From assembly GCF_030064065.1 (NCBI RefSeq), contig NZ_CP125946.1, forward strand, positions 1,364,001-1,428,000: a stretch of DNA of 64,000 bases, given 5' to 3'. Within the stretch, counting starts at the first letter, position 1. The number at the start of each line of letters is the position of its first letter. A program made the translations under genes and the position numbers. This DNA is from Rothia sp. SD9660Na (GTDB taxonomy: Bacteria > Actinomycetota > Actinomycetes > Actinomycetales > Micrococcaceae). Under the pieces are notes generated by a model, which saw only the letters and a list, made by a program, of their open reading frames with translations, was not told the origin of the DNA and did no database searches. This document shows, piece after piece, positions 55,881-64,000 of the stretch.

Positions 55881-56507
55881 CTAGTAGTTGAGGATGTGGC
55901 GCATACGGTCGCGCTTGGTGGCCAGGTAGCGCTCGTTTTCAGGCCGGGGTGCAATCACGTCGGGCACCAGCCCGGTCACCTCCACCCCCAGGGCGGTCAG
56001 GGCCTCGGCCTTGGCCGGGTTGTTGGTCAGCAGGCGCACGCGGGTCAGCCCGGCTGCCTTCAAGATAGCGGACGCCTGGGTGTAGTCCCGTGCGTCAGCT
56101 GGGAAACCCAGGTGTAGGTTGGCGTCCAGAGTGTCGTCCCCAGCATCTTGCAGGGCGTAGGCACGGAGCTTATTGACCAGGCCGATGCCCCTGCCCTCGT
56201 GCCCGCGCAGGTACAGCACAGAGCCGCCCAGCTCCTGCACGGTGGCGAGGGCTTTTTCCAGTTGGGGCCCGCAGTCGCAGCGGTAGGACCCTAACAGATC
56301 CCCGGTAGCGCATTCGGAGTGGAGCCGAACCAGGTGATCCTGCCCGTCCTGCTCAGGTGTGAGGGGGCGTCCGTCCGCGCCGACTGCGGTGGCGAGCATG
56401 TGCTCGGTGCCGTCAGCAAACTCGTGGGCAGACACGGCGAAGGTGCCGTGAGGGGTGGGCACCAGCACCGGCTCGCTACTGGCTACCAGGATGTTTTTAT
56501 CGCTCAC
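55881..56507 (-). CDS. ribA: GTP cyclohydrolase II
   Basis: A 208-residue stand-alone RibA that opens GTP, the first step to riboflavin. The zinc cysteines are in [18 protein letters not shown], and [16 protein letters not shown] and [12 protein letters not shown] complete the active site. The GTG start at 56507 lies inside the end of the preceding gene (11-base overlap, different frame). In many actinobacteria RibA is fused behind RibB; here the two are split at this overlap. Confidence 0.95.
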   Translation of the reverse strand: MSDKNILVASSEPVLVPTPHGTFAVSAHEFADGTEHMLATAVGADGRPLTPEQDGQDHLVRLHSECATGDLLGSYRCDCGPQLEKALATVQELGGSVLYLRGHEGRGIGLVNKLRAYALQDAGDDTLDANLHLGFPADARDYTQASAILKAAGLTRVRLLTNNPAKAEALTALGVEVTGLVPDVIAPRPENERYLATKRDRMRHILNY

Positions 56508-57810
56508 CGTCGCGCTCCTGCAGGTAGGTGACCAGGTCAGCGATGGAAATCATGGGCATGTTGTGTTGGGTGGCGAAAGCGCGTAGGGCGTCGAAGCGCA
56601 TCATGGTGCCGTCGTCGTTCACAATTTCAGAGATCACGCCGACCCCCGATAGGCCCGCGAGCCGGGAGAGCTCTACAGCGGCTTCGGTGTGGCCGGGGCG
56701 CTGGCGCACTCCCCCGTCGACTGCCCGTAGGGGCAGGACGTGGCCGGGGCGGGTCAGGTCACCAGCTGAGGACGCCGGGTCGGCAAGTACCTGCACGGTG
56801 CGGGCCCGGTCAGCGGCTGAGATGCCGGTGGTGACGCCGTCGCGGGCGTCACAAGTGACGGTGTAGGCTGTGCCCTTGGCGTCTTCGTTAACCTCGACCA
56901 TGGGCGGCAGGTTCAGGGCATCTGCCCGGGCTGCGCTCATAGGGGCGCAGATAACGCCGGAGGTATAGCGGATGGTGAAGCCCATGAGTTCAGGGGTGGC
57001 GTGCTCGGCGGCGAAGATGATGTCGCCTTCGTTTTCGCGGTCTTCGTCATCGACCACAACGACGGCCCCGCCCCGGGCAATCTCGGCGATAGCGCGTTCG
57101 ACGGAATCGAGGGCTGCAACCCGGTGCTGGGTTCCACCGCCGGCACTGCCCGGGGTAACACCAAGACCCGCCACTGAACCCGAGACAGCCAGAATACGTT
57201 GAACGTACTTGGCGAGGGCGTCGGTTTCGAGGTTGACGGTATCGCCCACGGTCAGCTCACCTAAGGTGGTGGCTTCGAGGGTGGCGGGAATGAGCCCCAC
57301 CTCAAACCAGTGGGTGTCGGCCTGGGGGTGGGAGACGGCGGTAACGGTCAGCGACGCACCCGAAACAGTGATAGAACCCTTCTCGGTGAGGTGGGCTGCC
57401 ATGTCCCGCGGCACGCGTACACGCACGGTACGCCAAGATTCGTGGTCTTCAACCTTGACCACTGTGCCCAGGCCGTCCACATGGCCCTGCACGACGTGAC
57501 CGTCGAAGCGGCCGTCAGCTGGCATGCAGCGCTCAAGGTTGACGCGCGCGCCAGGGGCCAGCTGCCCCAGGTTGGTGCGGCGAAGGGTTTCACCCATCAT
57601 GTCGGCGGCGAAGTAGCCCTCGGCTAGTTGGCGGGTGCGGGTGGCGGTCAGACAGACACCGTTGACGGCCAGGGAGCCGCCGTGCTCAAGGTCGTCGATA
57701 ATCGGGCCCGCCTTGATCGTGACAACGGCTGATTCGATCCGGCCCGAGCTATCGAGTACAGGTTCAAGAGATTCTACGGTGCCGGTCGCGGCGATGATTC
57801 CGGTAAACAT
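56497..57810 (-). CDS. ribE-ribB: Riboflavin synthase-DHBP synthase fusion (RibE-RibB)
   Basis: A 437-residue fusion. Residues 1-210 are riboflavin synthase alpha with two lumazine-binding halves ([29 protein letters not shown]; then [24 protein letters not shown]). A glycine-rich linker (about 211-230) leads to DHBP synthase (231-437) with DDEDREN (254-260), [34 protein letters not shown] and [13 protein letters not shown]. So one chain makes DHBP from ribulose-5-phosphate and carries out the last step of riboflavin synthesis. This domain pairing is unusual; RibB is normally alone or fused to RibA. Confidence 0.93.
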   Translation of the reverse strand: MFTGIIAATGTVESLEPVLDSSGRIESAVVTIKAGPIIDDLEHGGSLAVNGVCLTATRTRQLAEGYFAADMMGETLRRTNLGQLAPGARVNLERCMPADGRFDGHVVQGHVDGLGTVVKVEDHESWRTVRVRVPRDMAAHLTEKGSITVSGASLTVTAVSHPQADTHWFEVGLIPATLEATTLGELTVGDTVNLETDALAKYVQRILAVSGSVAGLGVTPGSAGGGTQHRVAALDSVERAIAEIARGGAVVVVDDEDRENEGDIIFAAEHATPELMGFTIRYTSGVICAPMSAARADALNLPPMVEVNEDAKGTAYTVTCDARDGVTTGISAADRARTVQVLADPASSAGDLTRPGHVLPLRAVDGGVRQRPGHTEAAVELSRLAGLSGVGVISEIVNDDGTMMRFDALRAFATQHNMPMISIADLVTYLQERDGER

Positions 57811-57858
57811 ATGAAGTCTTTCAAAACTTATGAGATTTTCTGTGGGATAGGATGCGTG

Positions 57859-57954
57859 GCAGGCTCACGCTCGCTGCCGACCCTCTCGCTGGTTCGCTAG
57901 CGCTCACAAGCGATTCACGCCAGCCCCGAGCCAGCAGCTTCGCTGTGAGCCTGC
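57859..57954. repeat. 97-bp dispersed intergenic repeat, copy B
   Basis: Inverted copy of 26846-26943, located between ribD and the ribE-ribB fusion. Here the ends form perfect 10-bp terminal inverted repeats, GCAGGCTCAC (57859-57868) and GTGAGCCTGC (57945-57954), like a small MITE or REP element. Confidence 0.9.
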
Positions 57955-57971
57955 CCCGCCTCCCAAAATCT

Positions 57972-59051
57972 CTACTGAGCAGGTACAAACCGGGTGCGGA
58001 CGTCCGCTCCCGAGGTTTGCACTGCTGGGTGGTGGGTGAGGTGGTCGAGTTCCCAGCGTCCCACCTGGTTCAGGCTGGTGATTCCGAGGTCGCCCAGGGC
58101 TGGTTTTCCGGCGCCGAGCATCAGGGACGCTCGGTACCAGTAGAGTTCGTCGACCAGGTTGGCGCGCATAAAGGCGGTGATGAGGGTTGGCCCGCCTTCC
58201 AGGAGCAGATGCCGGACGCCCCGGGCGTAGAGTTCGGTGAGAGCCTGTTGGGGGTCGCGGGTTGGCAGGTGGACGGCCTTGCCGTCACCGATAGCGTCGG
58301 CAAGATGTCCGTCCGGTATCTGGCTAGTTCCCATCACCACGCGCAGGGGTTGTTGCTCGGCAAGCTGACCCTCGGGCGTCCTTGCGGTGAGCTGGGGGTT
58401 ATCGGCCAGGGCGGTACCGGTGCCGACCATGATGGCGTCCGCGCGGGTGCGTAGGGTGTGGCCGTCGGCGCGGGCGTGCTCACCGGTGATCCACTGGCTG
58501 CTGCCATCTGCGGCTGCAACAAAACCGTCGAGGGAGCTGGCGATTTTAGCGGTGACGAAAGGGCGCCGCCCGGCAGCGGCTTCGAACCAGCGGGCGTTGA
58601 GGGCGTAGGCTTCGTCCTCAAGTACCCCGCCGCGCACGGTGATGCCTTGGGAGCACAGGTAGGTGGCTCCCCCTGCGGCGTGCTCGGTGGTGTCGGCGTA
58701 GGCGTAGGTGACCTCGGCGATACCGGCCTCGGCTATAGCAACTGAGCAGGGGCCGGTACGGCCGGTGTGGTTGCAGGGCTCTAGGGTAACGAACATGCGA
58801 GCCCCGCGCACGTCGATACCGGCTTCGCGCGCGTTTGCTAGGGCGTCGGCTTCAGCGTGGGGTGTGCCGGCGCCGCGGTGCCAGCCGGTAGCAAGCACCT
58901 GACCGGTGGCGTCCGCAATCACGGCACCCACCAGGGGGTTAGCCCCGCGCACGCCCTTGCGGGCGCTATCGAGGGCAAGCTGCATGGCTTGAGTGTCGGT
59001 GAGCTGGGTATCAGTGCGCGGCGCTTCAGGCAGATGGGCCTTGGGCGACAT
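57972..59051 (-). CDS. ribD: Bifunctional pyrimidine deaminase/reductase
   Basis: A 359-residue RibD. The N-terminal deaminase has the zinc motifs HAE (TPHAEADAL) and PCxxxGxxxPC (EPCNHTGRTGPCS). The C-terminal reductase has VTAKIASSLDGFVAAADGSSQWI, DAIMVGTGTALADNPQLTAR and LLLEGGPTLITAF. It carries out steps two and three of riboflavin synthesis. It begins 2 bases behind the transporter gene, in the riboswitch-controlled operon. Confidence 0.95.
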   Translation of the reverse strand: MSPKAHLPEAPRTDTQLTDTQAMQLALDSARKGVRGANPLVGAVIADATGQVLATGWHRGAGTPHAEADALANAREAGIDVRGARMFVTLEPCNHTGRTGPCSVAIAEAGIAEVTYAYADTTEHAAGGATYLCSQGITVRGGVLEDEAYALNARWFEAAAGRRPFVTAKIASSLDGFVAAADGSSQWITGEHARADGHTLRTRADAIMVGTGTALADNPQLTARTPEGQLAEQQPLRVVMGTSQIPDGHLADAIGDGKAVHLPTRDPQQALTELYARGVRHLLLEGGPTLITAFMRANLVDELYWYRASLMLGAGKPALGDLGITSLNQVGRWELDHLTHHPAVQTSGADVRTRFVPAQ

Positions 59052-59053
59052 GC

Positions 59054-59764
59054 CTAGCGCACCTCTACGGTGGGGTCGGGGAAGCTGGTTTCAACTTCGA
59101 CCTTGGCAGCCTCGCGGTTGCGGGTGCGCCACCAGACGAAGAAGCCGGTGAGGGTGAAGGCCCCGTAGAAGAGGTACATGAAGGCGCTGGCGTAGTAGCC
59201 TGCCGACCAGAGCAGGGGCACGCCGACCACGTCCACGGCGACCCAGACCAGCCAGAACTCTACCCAGCCCTTTGCCATGCCGTAGGTGGCCAGTAGGGAG
59301 CCGGTGAAGATCCAGGCGTCTGACCAGACCGGCTCGTAGGAGCCAAGGGCGCGGAAGATGGGGGTGAGCACCCCGGTGCCTACAGCCATGAAGGCGACCA
59401 TGAAAGCTCGTTCGCGCCAGCTGGCCCACTGGGGCACGACCGCGGCCTGACCTGCGGCGCCGGTCTTGCGGGTTTGGTTCCAGCGGTACCAGCCCCAGAT
59501 GGAGACGGCGATGAACATGATTTGTCGCCCGGCCTGCCCCAAAAGGTTAGCGGTACCGTAGGTTGACCCGAAGAGGGTACCCAAAAAGACGGTGAGTAGA
59601 AGCAGGTTGCCGAGAATGCCGACGGGCCAGGCCCAGACTTTGCGACGCATACCGCCGAGGGCTGATAGTAGGCCGAAGATGTTGCCAAGGACTTCGCGCA
59701 CCAAGAGGGACTGGTTATCACCAATCGCAATTTGAGCGTCGAAGAGCCACCGCAAGAAATCCAT
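59054..59764 (-). CDS. PnuC-type vitamin transporter, probably for riboflavin
   Basis: A 236-residue PnuC-family membrane protein with about seven helices. It includes AWPVGILGNLLLLTVFLG, RQIMFIAVSIWGWYRWNQ and KGWVEFWLVWVAVDVVGVPLL, where the W/Y-rich blocks bind the vitamin. Under an FMN riboswitch and ahead of ribD, riboflavin (PnuX-like) is a more likely substrate than nicotinamide riboside. ATG 59764 follows GGGAG at 6 bases. That GGGAG can pair with CTCCC (minus strand, 59791-59787), so translation may also be controlled. Confidence 0.85.
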   Translation of the reverse strand: MDFLRWLFDAQIAIGDNQSLLVREVLGNIFGLLSALGGMRRKVWAWPVGILGNLLLLTVFLGTLFGSTYGTANLLGQAGRQIMFIAVSIWGWYRWNQTRKTGAAGQAAVVPQWASWRERAFMVAFMAVGTGVLTPIFRALGSYEPVWSDAWIFTGSLLATYGMAKGWVEFWLVWVAVDVVGVPLLWSAGYYASAFMYLFYGAFTLTGFFVWWRTRNREAAKVEVETSFPDPTVEVR

Positions 59765-59904
59765 AAAAAACTCCCAAAGCGAGTGGCTCCGGGAGAACAA
59801 ATCGAGGGTACCCGGCGTTGGCTGGCTTCGGTGGGCGTCGGTGAGGACGCCGGTGGGCCAAGCAATCGGGTACGGCAGGTACCGCTAGGGGTACCTTACG
59901 GTTT
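59765..59904 (-). other. Riboswitch expression platform
   Basis: The leader between aptamer and pnuC holds a hairpin of two GGTACC copies (6-base loop) close to the aptamer, and further on CTCCC (59787-59791 on the opposite strand) facing the ribosome binding site GGGAG (59771-59775). No T-rich terminator is obvious, so control of translation start seems more likely than termination. Confidence 0.5.
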
Positions 59905-60038
59905 GCTCGTGCTACCTTCCATCCAGACTGTACTGTCTGCCAAGGAATTTCACCTTGCAGGTATCAGGCACAGATGTGTGCCGTCAATTAGCGGGCTGTC
60001 ACCGCAGGTTCGGATTTTCACCAGGTCCCGGAGCACGA
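59905..60038 (-). promoter_or_regulatory. FMN riboswitch (RFN element)
   Basis: On the minus strand the closing stem TCGTGCT...AGCACGA (60038-60032 with 59913-59907) encloses the conserved RFN segments GGTGAAAATCCGAACCTGCGG, split here as GGTGAAAATCC and CCTGCGGTGACAGCCCG, then AAGGTGAAATTCCTTGG and CAGTCTGGATGGAAGG. It precedes the PnuC gene by about 140 bases, which contain a GGTACC...GGTACC hairpin and a ribosome-site hairpin. FMN binding should shut off the rib operon. Confidence 0.93.
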
Positions 60039-60222
60039 TATTTTTCTTTTACTCTTCAAGTTATAGCACGGTGGCGCTCGCAGGCCTATCTGGGGGTGCG
60101 GTGTCATATTGTGACTTATTGCCCGGAAGAGGGCTGGGGCAAGCCCGTAACAGGTTGAGCATTGGTACATTCGGTGAGACCTTACCCCGCCAATACCGCC
60201 GATCTAGTCTGCCCCAAAACCT

Positions 60223-60664
60223 ATGTTGCCTCAGAATAAGCCCAGCTACCAGGCGTCCGCCCCCGAAGCCATGGACACCGAACAGCTCACCGCCACCCTC
60301 GCCCAACTACCCGTTACCCGCCGTCACGCCCGCCTGCTGGGGGTAACCGGCATCGGCTGGGCCCTGGATGCTATGGATATCGGTCTGGTCTCCTTCGTCA
60401 TGGCCGCCCTGATTGCCTACTGGGGTATTAGCTCCGGGCAGGCGTCGCTGCTGGGCTCTATTAGCTTTCTGGGCATGGCCATCGGAGCGACCCTGAGCGG
60501 GCGGCTTCGGGCGGCTTGCCTCAATTACCGCTCCCCTGCTGGTGCCCGCCCTGCTACCGCTGGTGGGTGTAGCCGGTCTCTTTGTTCTCTTCGCCCTTGC
60601 CTTCTGCACCGCAGCTGGCTCAACCTTCCTACTTCCTGAAACTCGGGGCAGGCAGCTAGCCTAA
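60223..60664 (+). pseudogene. MFS transporter gene with internal deletion and frameshift
   Basis: The first 93 codons encode the start of an MFS protein (GVTGIGWALDAMDIGLVSFVM, ASLLGSISFLGMAIGATLSGR). The last about 50 codons, in another frame, encode a typical MFS end (GRLASITAPLLVPALLPLVG, FLLPETRGRQLA then TAA at 60662). The join falls on a tandem GGGCGGCTT-C-GGGCGGCTT (60497-60515), so some 300 codons were probably lost by slippage or recombination between short repeats. The gene must be non-functional. Confidence 0.8.
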
Positions 60665-60733
60665 GGCACCTACGCTGGCCGGAGTCGCTAGACTTGAGGG
60701 GAAACAAGCAAGATTTCGACCCTAAGGTGAGCT

Positions 60734-61042
60734 GTGTCTGACGCTAAACCCGCCAACATTCAAAAACGCGATACAACCTTCAAGCAGGAGCACGGTGCTG
60801 TGGCGCACCTGGTCAAGCGCAAGCCCCAGCAGGCCGTTGCCCGGGCTGTGAAGGGTGCCCAGAAACTACTGGACGAGGGCCAGGGTAAGCAGGCCCTAAA
60901 CGTGCTCACCCTGGCTAAGCCGGTGCTGGCAGCAGGCTCAGAGGACGCCACTGCCTACTACACCATGCTCGCCACCATTCACCGCTCTATGGGCAATGAG
61001 CAGGCAGCCGAGCGGGCAGAACAGAACCTGCCCGCTGCCTAA
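60734..61042 (+). CDS. Small helical TPR-like protein
   Basis: A 102-residue soluble protein. After a basic N-terminus (KPANIQKRDTTFKQE) it is all helical, with two helix pairs resembling one and a half tetratricopeptide repeats (AQKLLDEGQGKQALNVLTLA, AYYTMLATIHRSMGNEQAAERAEQ). GTG 60734 follows AAGGTGAG. It is convergent with a longer TPR gene 8 bases away. No function can be named. Confidence 0.6.
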   Translation: MSDAKPANIQKRDTTFKQEHGAVAHLVKRKPQQAVARAVKGAQKLLDEGQGKQALNVLTLAKPVLAAGSEDATAYYTMLATIHRSMGNEQAAERAEQNLPAA

Positions 61043-61049
61043 CAGCCTC

Positions 61050-61847
61050 TTAGCGACCACCGGTTAGCTGGTTCAGCAGTTCCTTCACGAAGGCCTCATT
61101 ATCGATATCCCCTGCCTGCGCATAGTGCTCTGCTGACCGCACTAGGTGAGCCTGGGCAGCGTCCGCGTCCTCGCCCTGGGCCGTGACTAGAGCTAGCAGC
61201 TGGTAGGTTTCGCCCAAGAAGGCGTGGTCTTCCAGCTCACCGGCAAGGTCAAGGGCTTCGGCCAGCAGGGGGCGGGCGGCCTCCGTATCGCCTACCGCCA
61301 ATAGCCCCTGGGCCTGAGCATTGCGCACGTGCATCAGCTGCACCGTGTGGTTGCCCATCTTGTAGAGGTCATAAGCCTGGGCCAGGTAATCCTGGGCTTG
61401 CGCTTCGTCCTGAGCCTGCCGGGCCAGCCCCGCCAGGGCCACCAGGTTGTGGGCCTGCCCCTCAGCATTACTCAGGGCTTCATAGCCACGCAGCCCCTGG
61501 GTGTACCAGGTTGTGGAGCGCTCAAAGTCGCCCAATTCAGCGTGCAGGGAACCCACCTCGGTGGCGAAGTCGGGCAGCTGCTCGGCATCAGGTTTAGCAT
61601 CGGCCAGCAGGGCGTGGGCGCGCGTAACTTCTGTGAGAGCTGGCGCGAGATTCCCCAGGTCGCGGTTGACCTCGCTCAGAATTTTGAGGGCCAGAATCTG
61701 CCCGAAGACTTCGCTGGCGCTCTCAAAACCGCCCACGGCATTTTCAAGTGCGGGCAGGGCCTCGGTCAGCTGCCCAGCTGCAATAAGTTCCTGGGCGCGG
61801 GCGAGTTTACGATCGGCTTCTTCAAGGGGAGTTAGGTTCTGGGTCAT
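61050..61847 (-). CDS. Tetratricopeptide-repeat protein
   Basis: A 265-residue cytosolic protein made of about six TPR-like helical hairpins. Examples are ADRKLARAQELIAAGQLTEALPALE, GDFERSTTWYTQGLRGYEALSNAEGQAHNLVAL and GEDADAAQAHLVRSAEHYAQAGDIDNEAF. No catalytic domain or signal peptide is present. It starts 6 bases after the rpe stop and is probably co-transcribed with it. Likely a protein-interaction scaffold; partner unknown. Confidence 0.7.
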   Translation of the reverse strand: MTQNLTPLEEADRKLARAQELIAAGQLTEALPALENAVGGFESASEVFGQILALKILSEVNRDLGNLAPALTEVTRAHALLADAKPDAEQLPDFATEVGSLHAELGDFERSTTWYTQGLRGYEALSNAEGQAHNLVALAGLARQAQDEAQAQDYLAQAYDLYKMGNHTVQLMHVRNAQAQGLLAVGDTEAARPLLAEALDLAGELEDHAFLGETYQLLALVTAQGEDADAAQAHLVRSAEHYAQAGDIDNEAFVKELLNQLTGGR

Positions 61848-61853
61848 GACGTC

Positions 61854-62519
61854 CTAGTGGTGGTGGGCGGACGCAGCAGCCCGCCGTAGGCCCGCAATAG
61901 CGGCTTTAGGGTCTTCGGTTCCATAGACAGAGGAACCGGCAACAAAGCAGGTAGCCCCTGCCTCTGCTGCGCGTACAATGGTTTCTTCGGTAATACCGCC
62001 GTCCACCTGCAGAATCACCTCGGCTCCGGAACCCTCAATCGCGGCAGCTGCCCGCTTGATTTTGGGCAGGGTGACGTCCAGGAAGGCCTGGCCGCCAAAG
62101 CCCGGTTCAACGGTCATAATCAACAGCATGTCGAGCTCACTGAGCATGTCCATGTAGGGTTCAACACCGGTGGCAGGGCGCAGGGCCATACCCACCTTAG
62201 CACCGCTTTCCCGCAGGGTACGGGCCAGTTTGATGGGAGCGATAGCGGCCTCAGCGTGGAAGGTCACCGACTCGCACCCAGCTTCAGCGTAGGCAGGGGC
62301 CCAACGGTCAGCATCCTCAATCATCAGGTGCACGTCAAAGGGGACGGGTGAGACCTCTTTGAGGCGCTTGACCACGGGCAGCCCCCAGGTCAGGTTGGGC
62401 ACGAAGTGGCCGTCCATCACGTCGATGTGGGCGGCGTCAGCGGTCGAGATAGCGGTGAGCTCCTCCCCCAGTCGGGAGAAATCAGCGCTCAAAATAGAGG
62501 GGTTAATTAAGCAGGTCAT
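61854..62519 (-). CDS. rpe: Ribulose-phosphate 3-epimerase
   Basis: A 221-residue TIM-barrel epimerase of the pentose phosphate pathway. Seen are [58 protein letters not shown] and [13 protein letters not shown]. It interconverts ribulose- and xylulose-5-phosphate; ribulose-5-phosphate is also the RibB substrate, and rpe commonly lies near rib genes in actinobacteria. ATG 62519. Confidence 0.96.
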   Translation of the reverse strand: MTCLINPSILSADFSRLGEELTAISTADAAHIDVMDGHFVPNLTWGLPVVKRLKEVSPVPFDVHLMIEDADRWAPAYAEAGCESVTFHAEAAIAPIKLARTLRESGAKVGMALRPATGVEPYMDMLSELDMLLIMTVEPGFGGQAFLDVTLPKIKRAAAAIEGSGAEVILQVDGGITEETIVRAAEAGATCFVAGSSVYGTEDPKAAIAGLRRAAASAHHH

Positions 62520-62687
62520 GGGCGTCCTTTCATCGCTGGTCTACTACCCATCGTAGTGCCGTGCTCCCGGGCAAGCGAAAAGCAAGACCCATCACAGTCC
62601 AATGGGTGGTTTTCAGGAACACCCCGCGCCTAGAGAGGACTACACTTTAACGGTCTCTGACATATTTATTCAACGGTTAGGAAAATT

Positions 62688-64000
62688 ATGAACTCGGTTC
62701 TGCTTGCGGTTCTGGTCATGCTCGCCCTCTCCGCAGCACGCGTACACGTCGTCCTCGCACTCTTCATCGGAGCTCTCGTGGGTGGCCTTCTCGGCGGGCT
62801 CGGACTGGACGGAACCATGGTCGCCTACCAGGAAGGCCTCTCCGGCGGCGCCATGCTGGCCCTCTCCTACGCCCTACTCGGTGCCTTCGCCATGGCGGTA
62901 TCCAGCTCGGGCCTGCCCCAGCTCATCGCCAACGGCATCATTGCCAAGGTCGGCTCAGACAGCTCAGAGACCAACCGGCACATCGAATTCACCGTCAAGT
63001 GGATGCTGCTGGCCGGTATTCTAGCCATGTCAGTGATGTCGCAGAACCTCATCCCCGTTCATATCGCCTTCATTCCGCTGATTATCCCGCCCCTGCTGGC
63101 CGTCTTTAACCGCCTAAAGCTAGACCGCAGACTCATTGCCTGTGTGCTCACCTTCGGTTTGGTCACCACTTACATGTATGTGCCTGTCGGCTTTGGCGCG
63201 ATCTTCCTGAACGATATTCTGCTGGGCAACATTGAACTGGCTGGCATGGATACCAGCGGTATCAACGTCATGGCCGCCATGGCTATCCCCGCCCTGGGTA
63301 TGGTCATCGGCCTGCTCTTTGCCATCTTTGTTAGCTACCGTAAGCCCCGCGCCTACCAGACTGTCGATCTAGCTCCCACAGAGACAGCTACCACCGAGGT
63401 CAAGAAGTTCAAGGTCATCGTTGCGGTTGTTGCTATTATCGCCACCTTCCTGGTTCAGGTAGTCATGCAGGCTTTGGGCACCGAAGCTAACTCGCTGCTG
63501 GTCGGTGCCCTGGTCGGTCTGACCATCTTCATGGTCACCGGTGCGGTTAAGTGGAAGGAGGCCGACGACGTTTTTACCGCCGGTATGCGCATGATGGCCC
63601 TGATTGGCTTCATTATGATTTCAGCCCAGGGTTTCGCTGCCGTCATGGACGCCACCGGCGATGTCGCCCCCCTGGTTACTACCGTGGCTGACCTTTTTGC
63701 TGGCAACAAGGCGACTGCCGCTATAGCGATGCTGGTGGTGGGTCTGATTGTCACCATGGGCATTGGCTCGTCCTTCTCCACCCTGCCCATCATCACCACC
63801 ATCTATGTGCCCCTCTGCCTGGCTCTGGGCTTCTCGCCCCTGGCTACCGTGGCTATTATCGGTACCGCCGGTGCCCTGGGGGACGCGGGCTCCCCCGCCT
63901 CAGACTCCACCCTGGGCCCAACCGCAGGTCTGAACGCGGACGGCCAGCACGACCACATCCGCGACTCGGTTATCCCCACCTTCCTCCACTTCAATATTCC
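62688..64000 (+). CDS. Na+/H+ antiporter family protein (partial, C-terminus off window)
   Basis: At least 437 codons without a stop. It is a polytopic membrane protein of the NhaC/YuiF-like antiporter family. It starts MNSVLLAVLVMLALSAARVH and has about ten helices. The conserved block is GTAGALGDAGSPASDSTLGP, then LNADGQHDHIRDSVIPTFLH near the window end. ATG 62688 follows TTAGGAAAATT. It is divergent from rpe. Ion specificity cannot be set from sequence alone; only the last few dozen residues should be missing. Confidence 0.87.
   Translation, partial: MNSVLLAVLVMLALSAARVHVVLALFIGALVGGLLGGLGLDGTMVAYQEGLSGGAMLALSYALLGAFAMAVSSSGLPQLIANGIIAKVGSDSSETNRHIEFTVKWMLLAGILAMSVMSQNLIPVHIAFIPLIIPPLLAVFNRLKLDRRLIACVLTFGLVTTYMYVPVGFGAIFLNDILLGNIELAGMDTSGINVMAAMAIPALGMVIGLLFAIFVSYRKPRAYQTVDLAPTETATTEVKKFKVIVAVVAIIATFLVQVVMQALGTEANSLLVGALVGLTIFMVTGAVKWKEADDVFTAGMRMMALIGFIMISAQGFAAVMDATGDVAPLVTTVADLFAGNKATAAIAMLVVGLIVTMGIGSSFSTLPIITTIYVPLCLALGFSPLATVAIIGTAGALGDAGSPASDSTLGPTAGLNADGQHDHIRDSVIPTFLHFNI

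Noticed and set aside
1..64000. CRISPR array, insertion-sequence transposase, prophage or rRNA
   Set aside because: No regularly spaced repeats, transposase or integrase motifs, phage structural genes or rRNA segments were seen.

Overview
The window is chromosomal DNA of a moderately high-GC actinobacterium. Gene content and order fit the family Micrococcaceae, with Rothia or a close relative as the most likely genus. This placement is an inference from gene order, PdtaR/ANTAR, HGxxPAAW, TIGR03085 and similar actinobacterial families, and codon use; no database search was possible. The left edge cuts rpsA and the right edge cuts a Na+/H+ antiporter gene.

Most of the window is an ancient actinobacterial backbone read on the minus strand: rpe, ribD/ribE-ribB/ribA/ribH, hisE-hisG-hisF, hisI-trpE, the Trp-associated membrane gene, HGxxPAAW, trpC-trpB-trpA, lgt, gltB-gltD, pyk, pdtaR, polA and rpsA. 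These genes supply histidine, tryptophan, riboflavin and glutamate synthesis, glycolysis and DNA repair. Blocks of accessory DNA interrupt the backbone: (a) adhP, a kinase-like gene and a membrane gene between two 68-bp repeats (17.6-20.6 kb); (b) a complete histidine-degradation cluster hutH-G-I-U with a divergent hutC (25.3-31.7 kb), placed inside the trp cluster; (c) a 16-kb block between hisI and hisF (34.4-51.1 kb); (d) a HigBA-type toxin-antitoxin pair beside ribH.

The hisI-hisF block carries cell-wall, efflux and PhzF genes, then a defence island at 39.2-50.9 kb. The island has a type I restriction-modification operon with intact hsdM and hsdS and an hsdR broken by one in-frame TGA. 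Three AT-rich membrane-protein genes, one with a HEPN-like RX4H motif, sit between hsdS and hsdR. After hsdR come an Abi_2-type gene preceded by a structured-RNA candidate, an AAA/DUF4143 ATPase with its own double-dyad operator, and the tail of a Phd-like antitoxin. Two cargo genes, the abi gene and an MFS transporter gene, are each bracketed by a duplicated 3' end of the neighbouring gene.

At the DNA level I counted by eye 34 exact copies of GCGTCCGC/GCGGACGC, against roughly five expected from composition. They lie on both strands, in different reading frames and between genes. There are two families of short intergenic palindromic repeats, a clear FMN riboswitch ahead of a PnuC-type transporter and the rib genes, a tRNA-Leu(CAA), a HutC-type operator, and several strong terminators.
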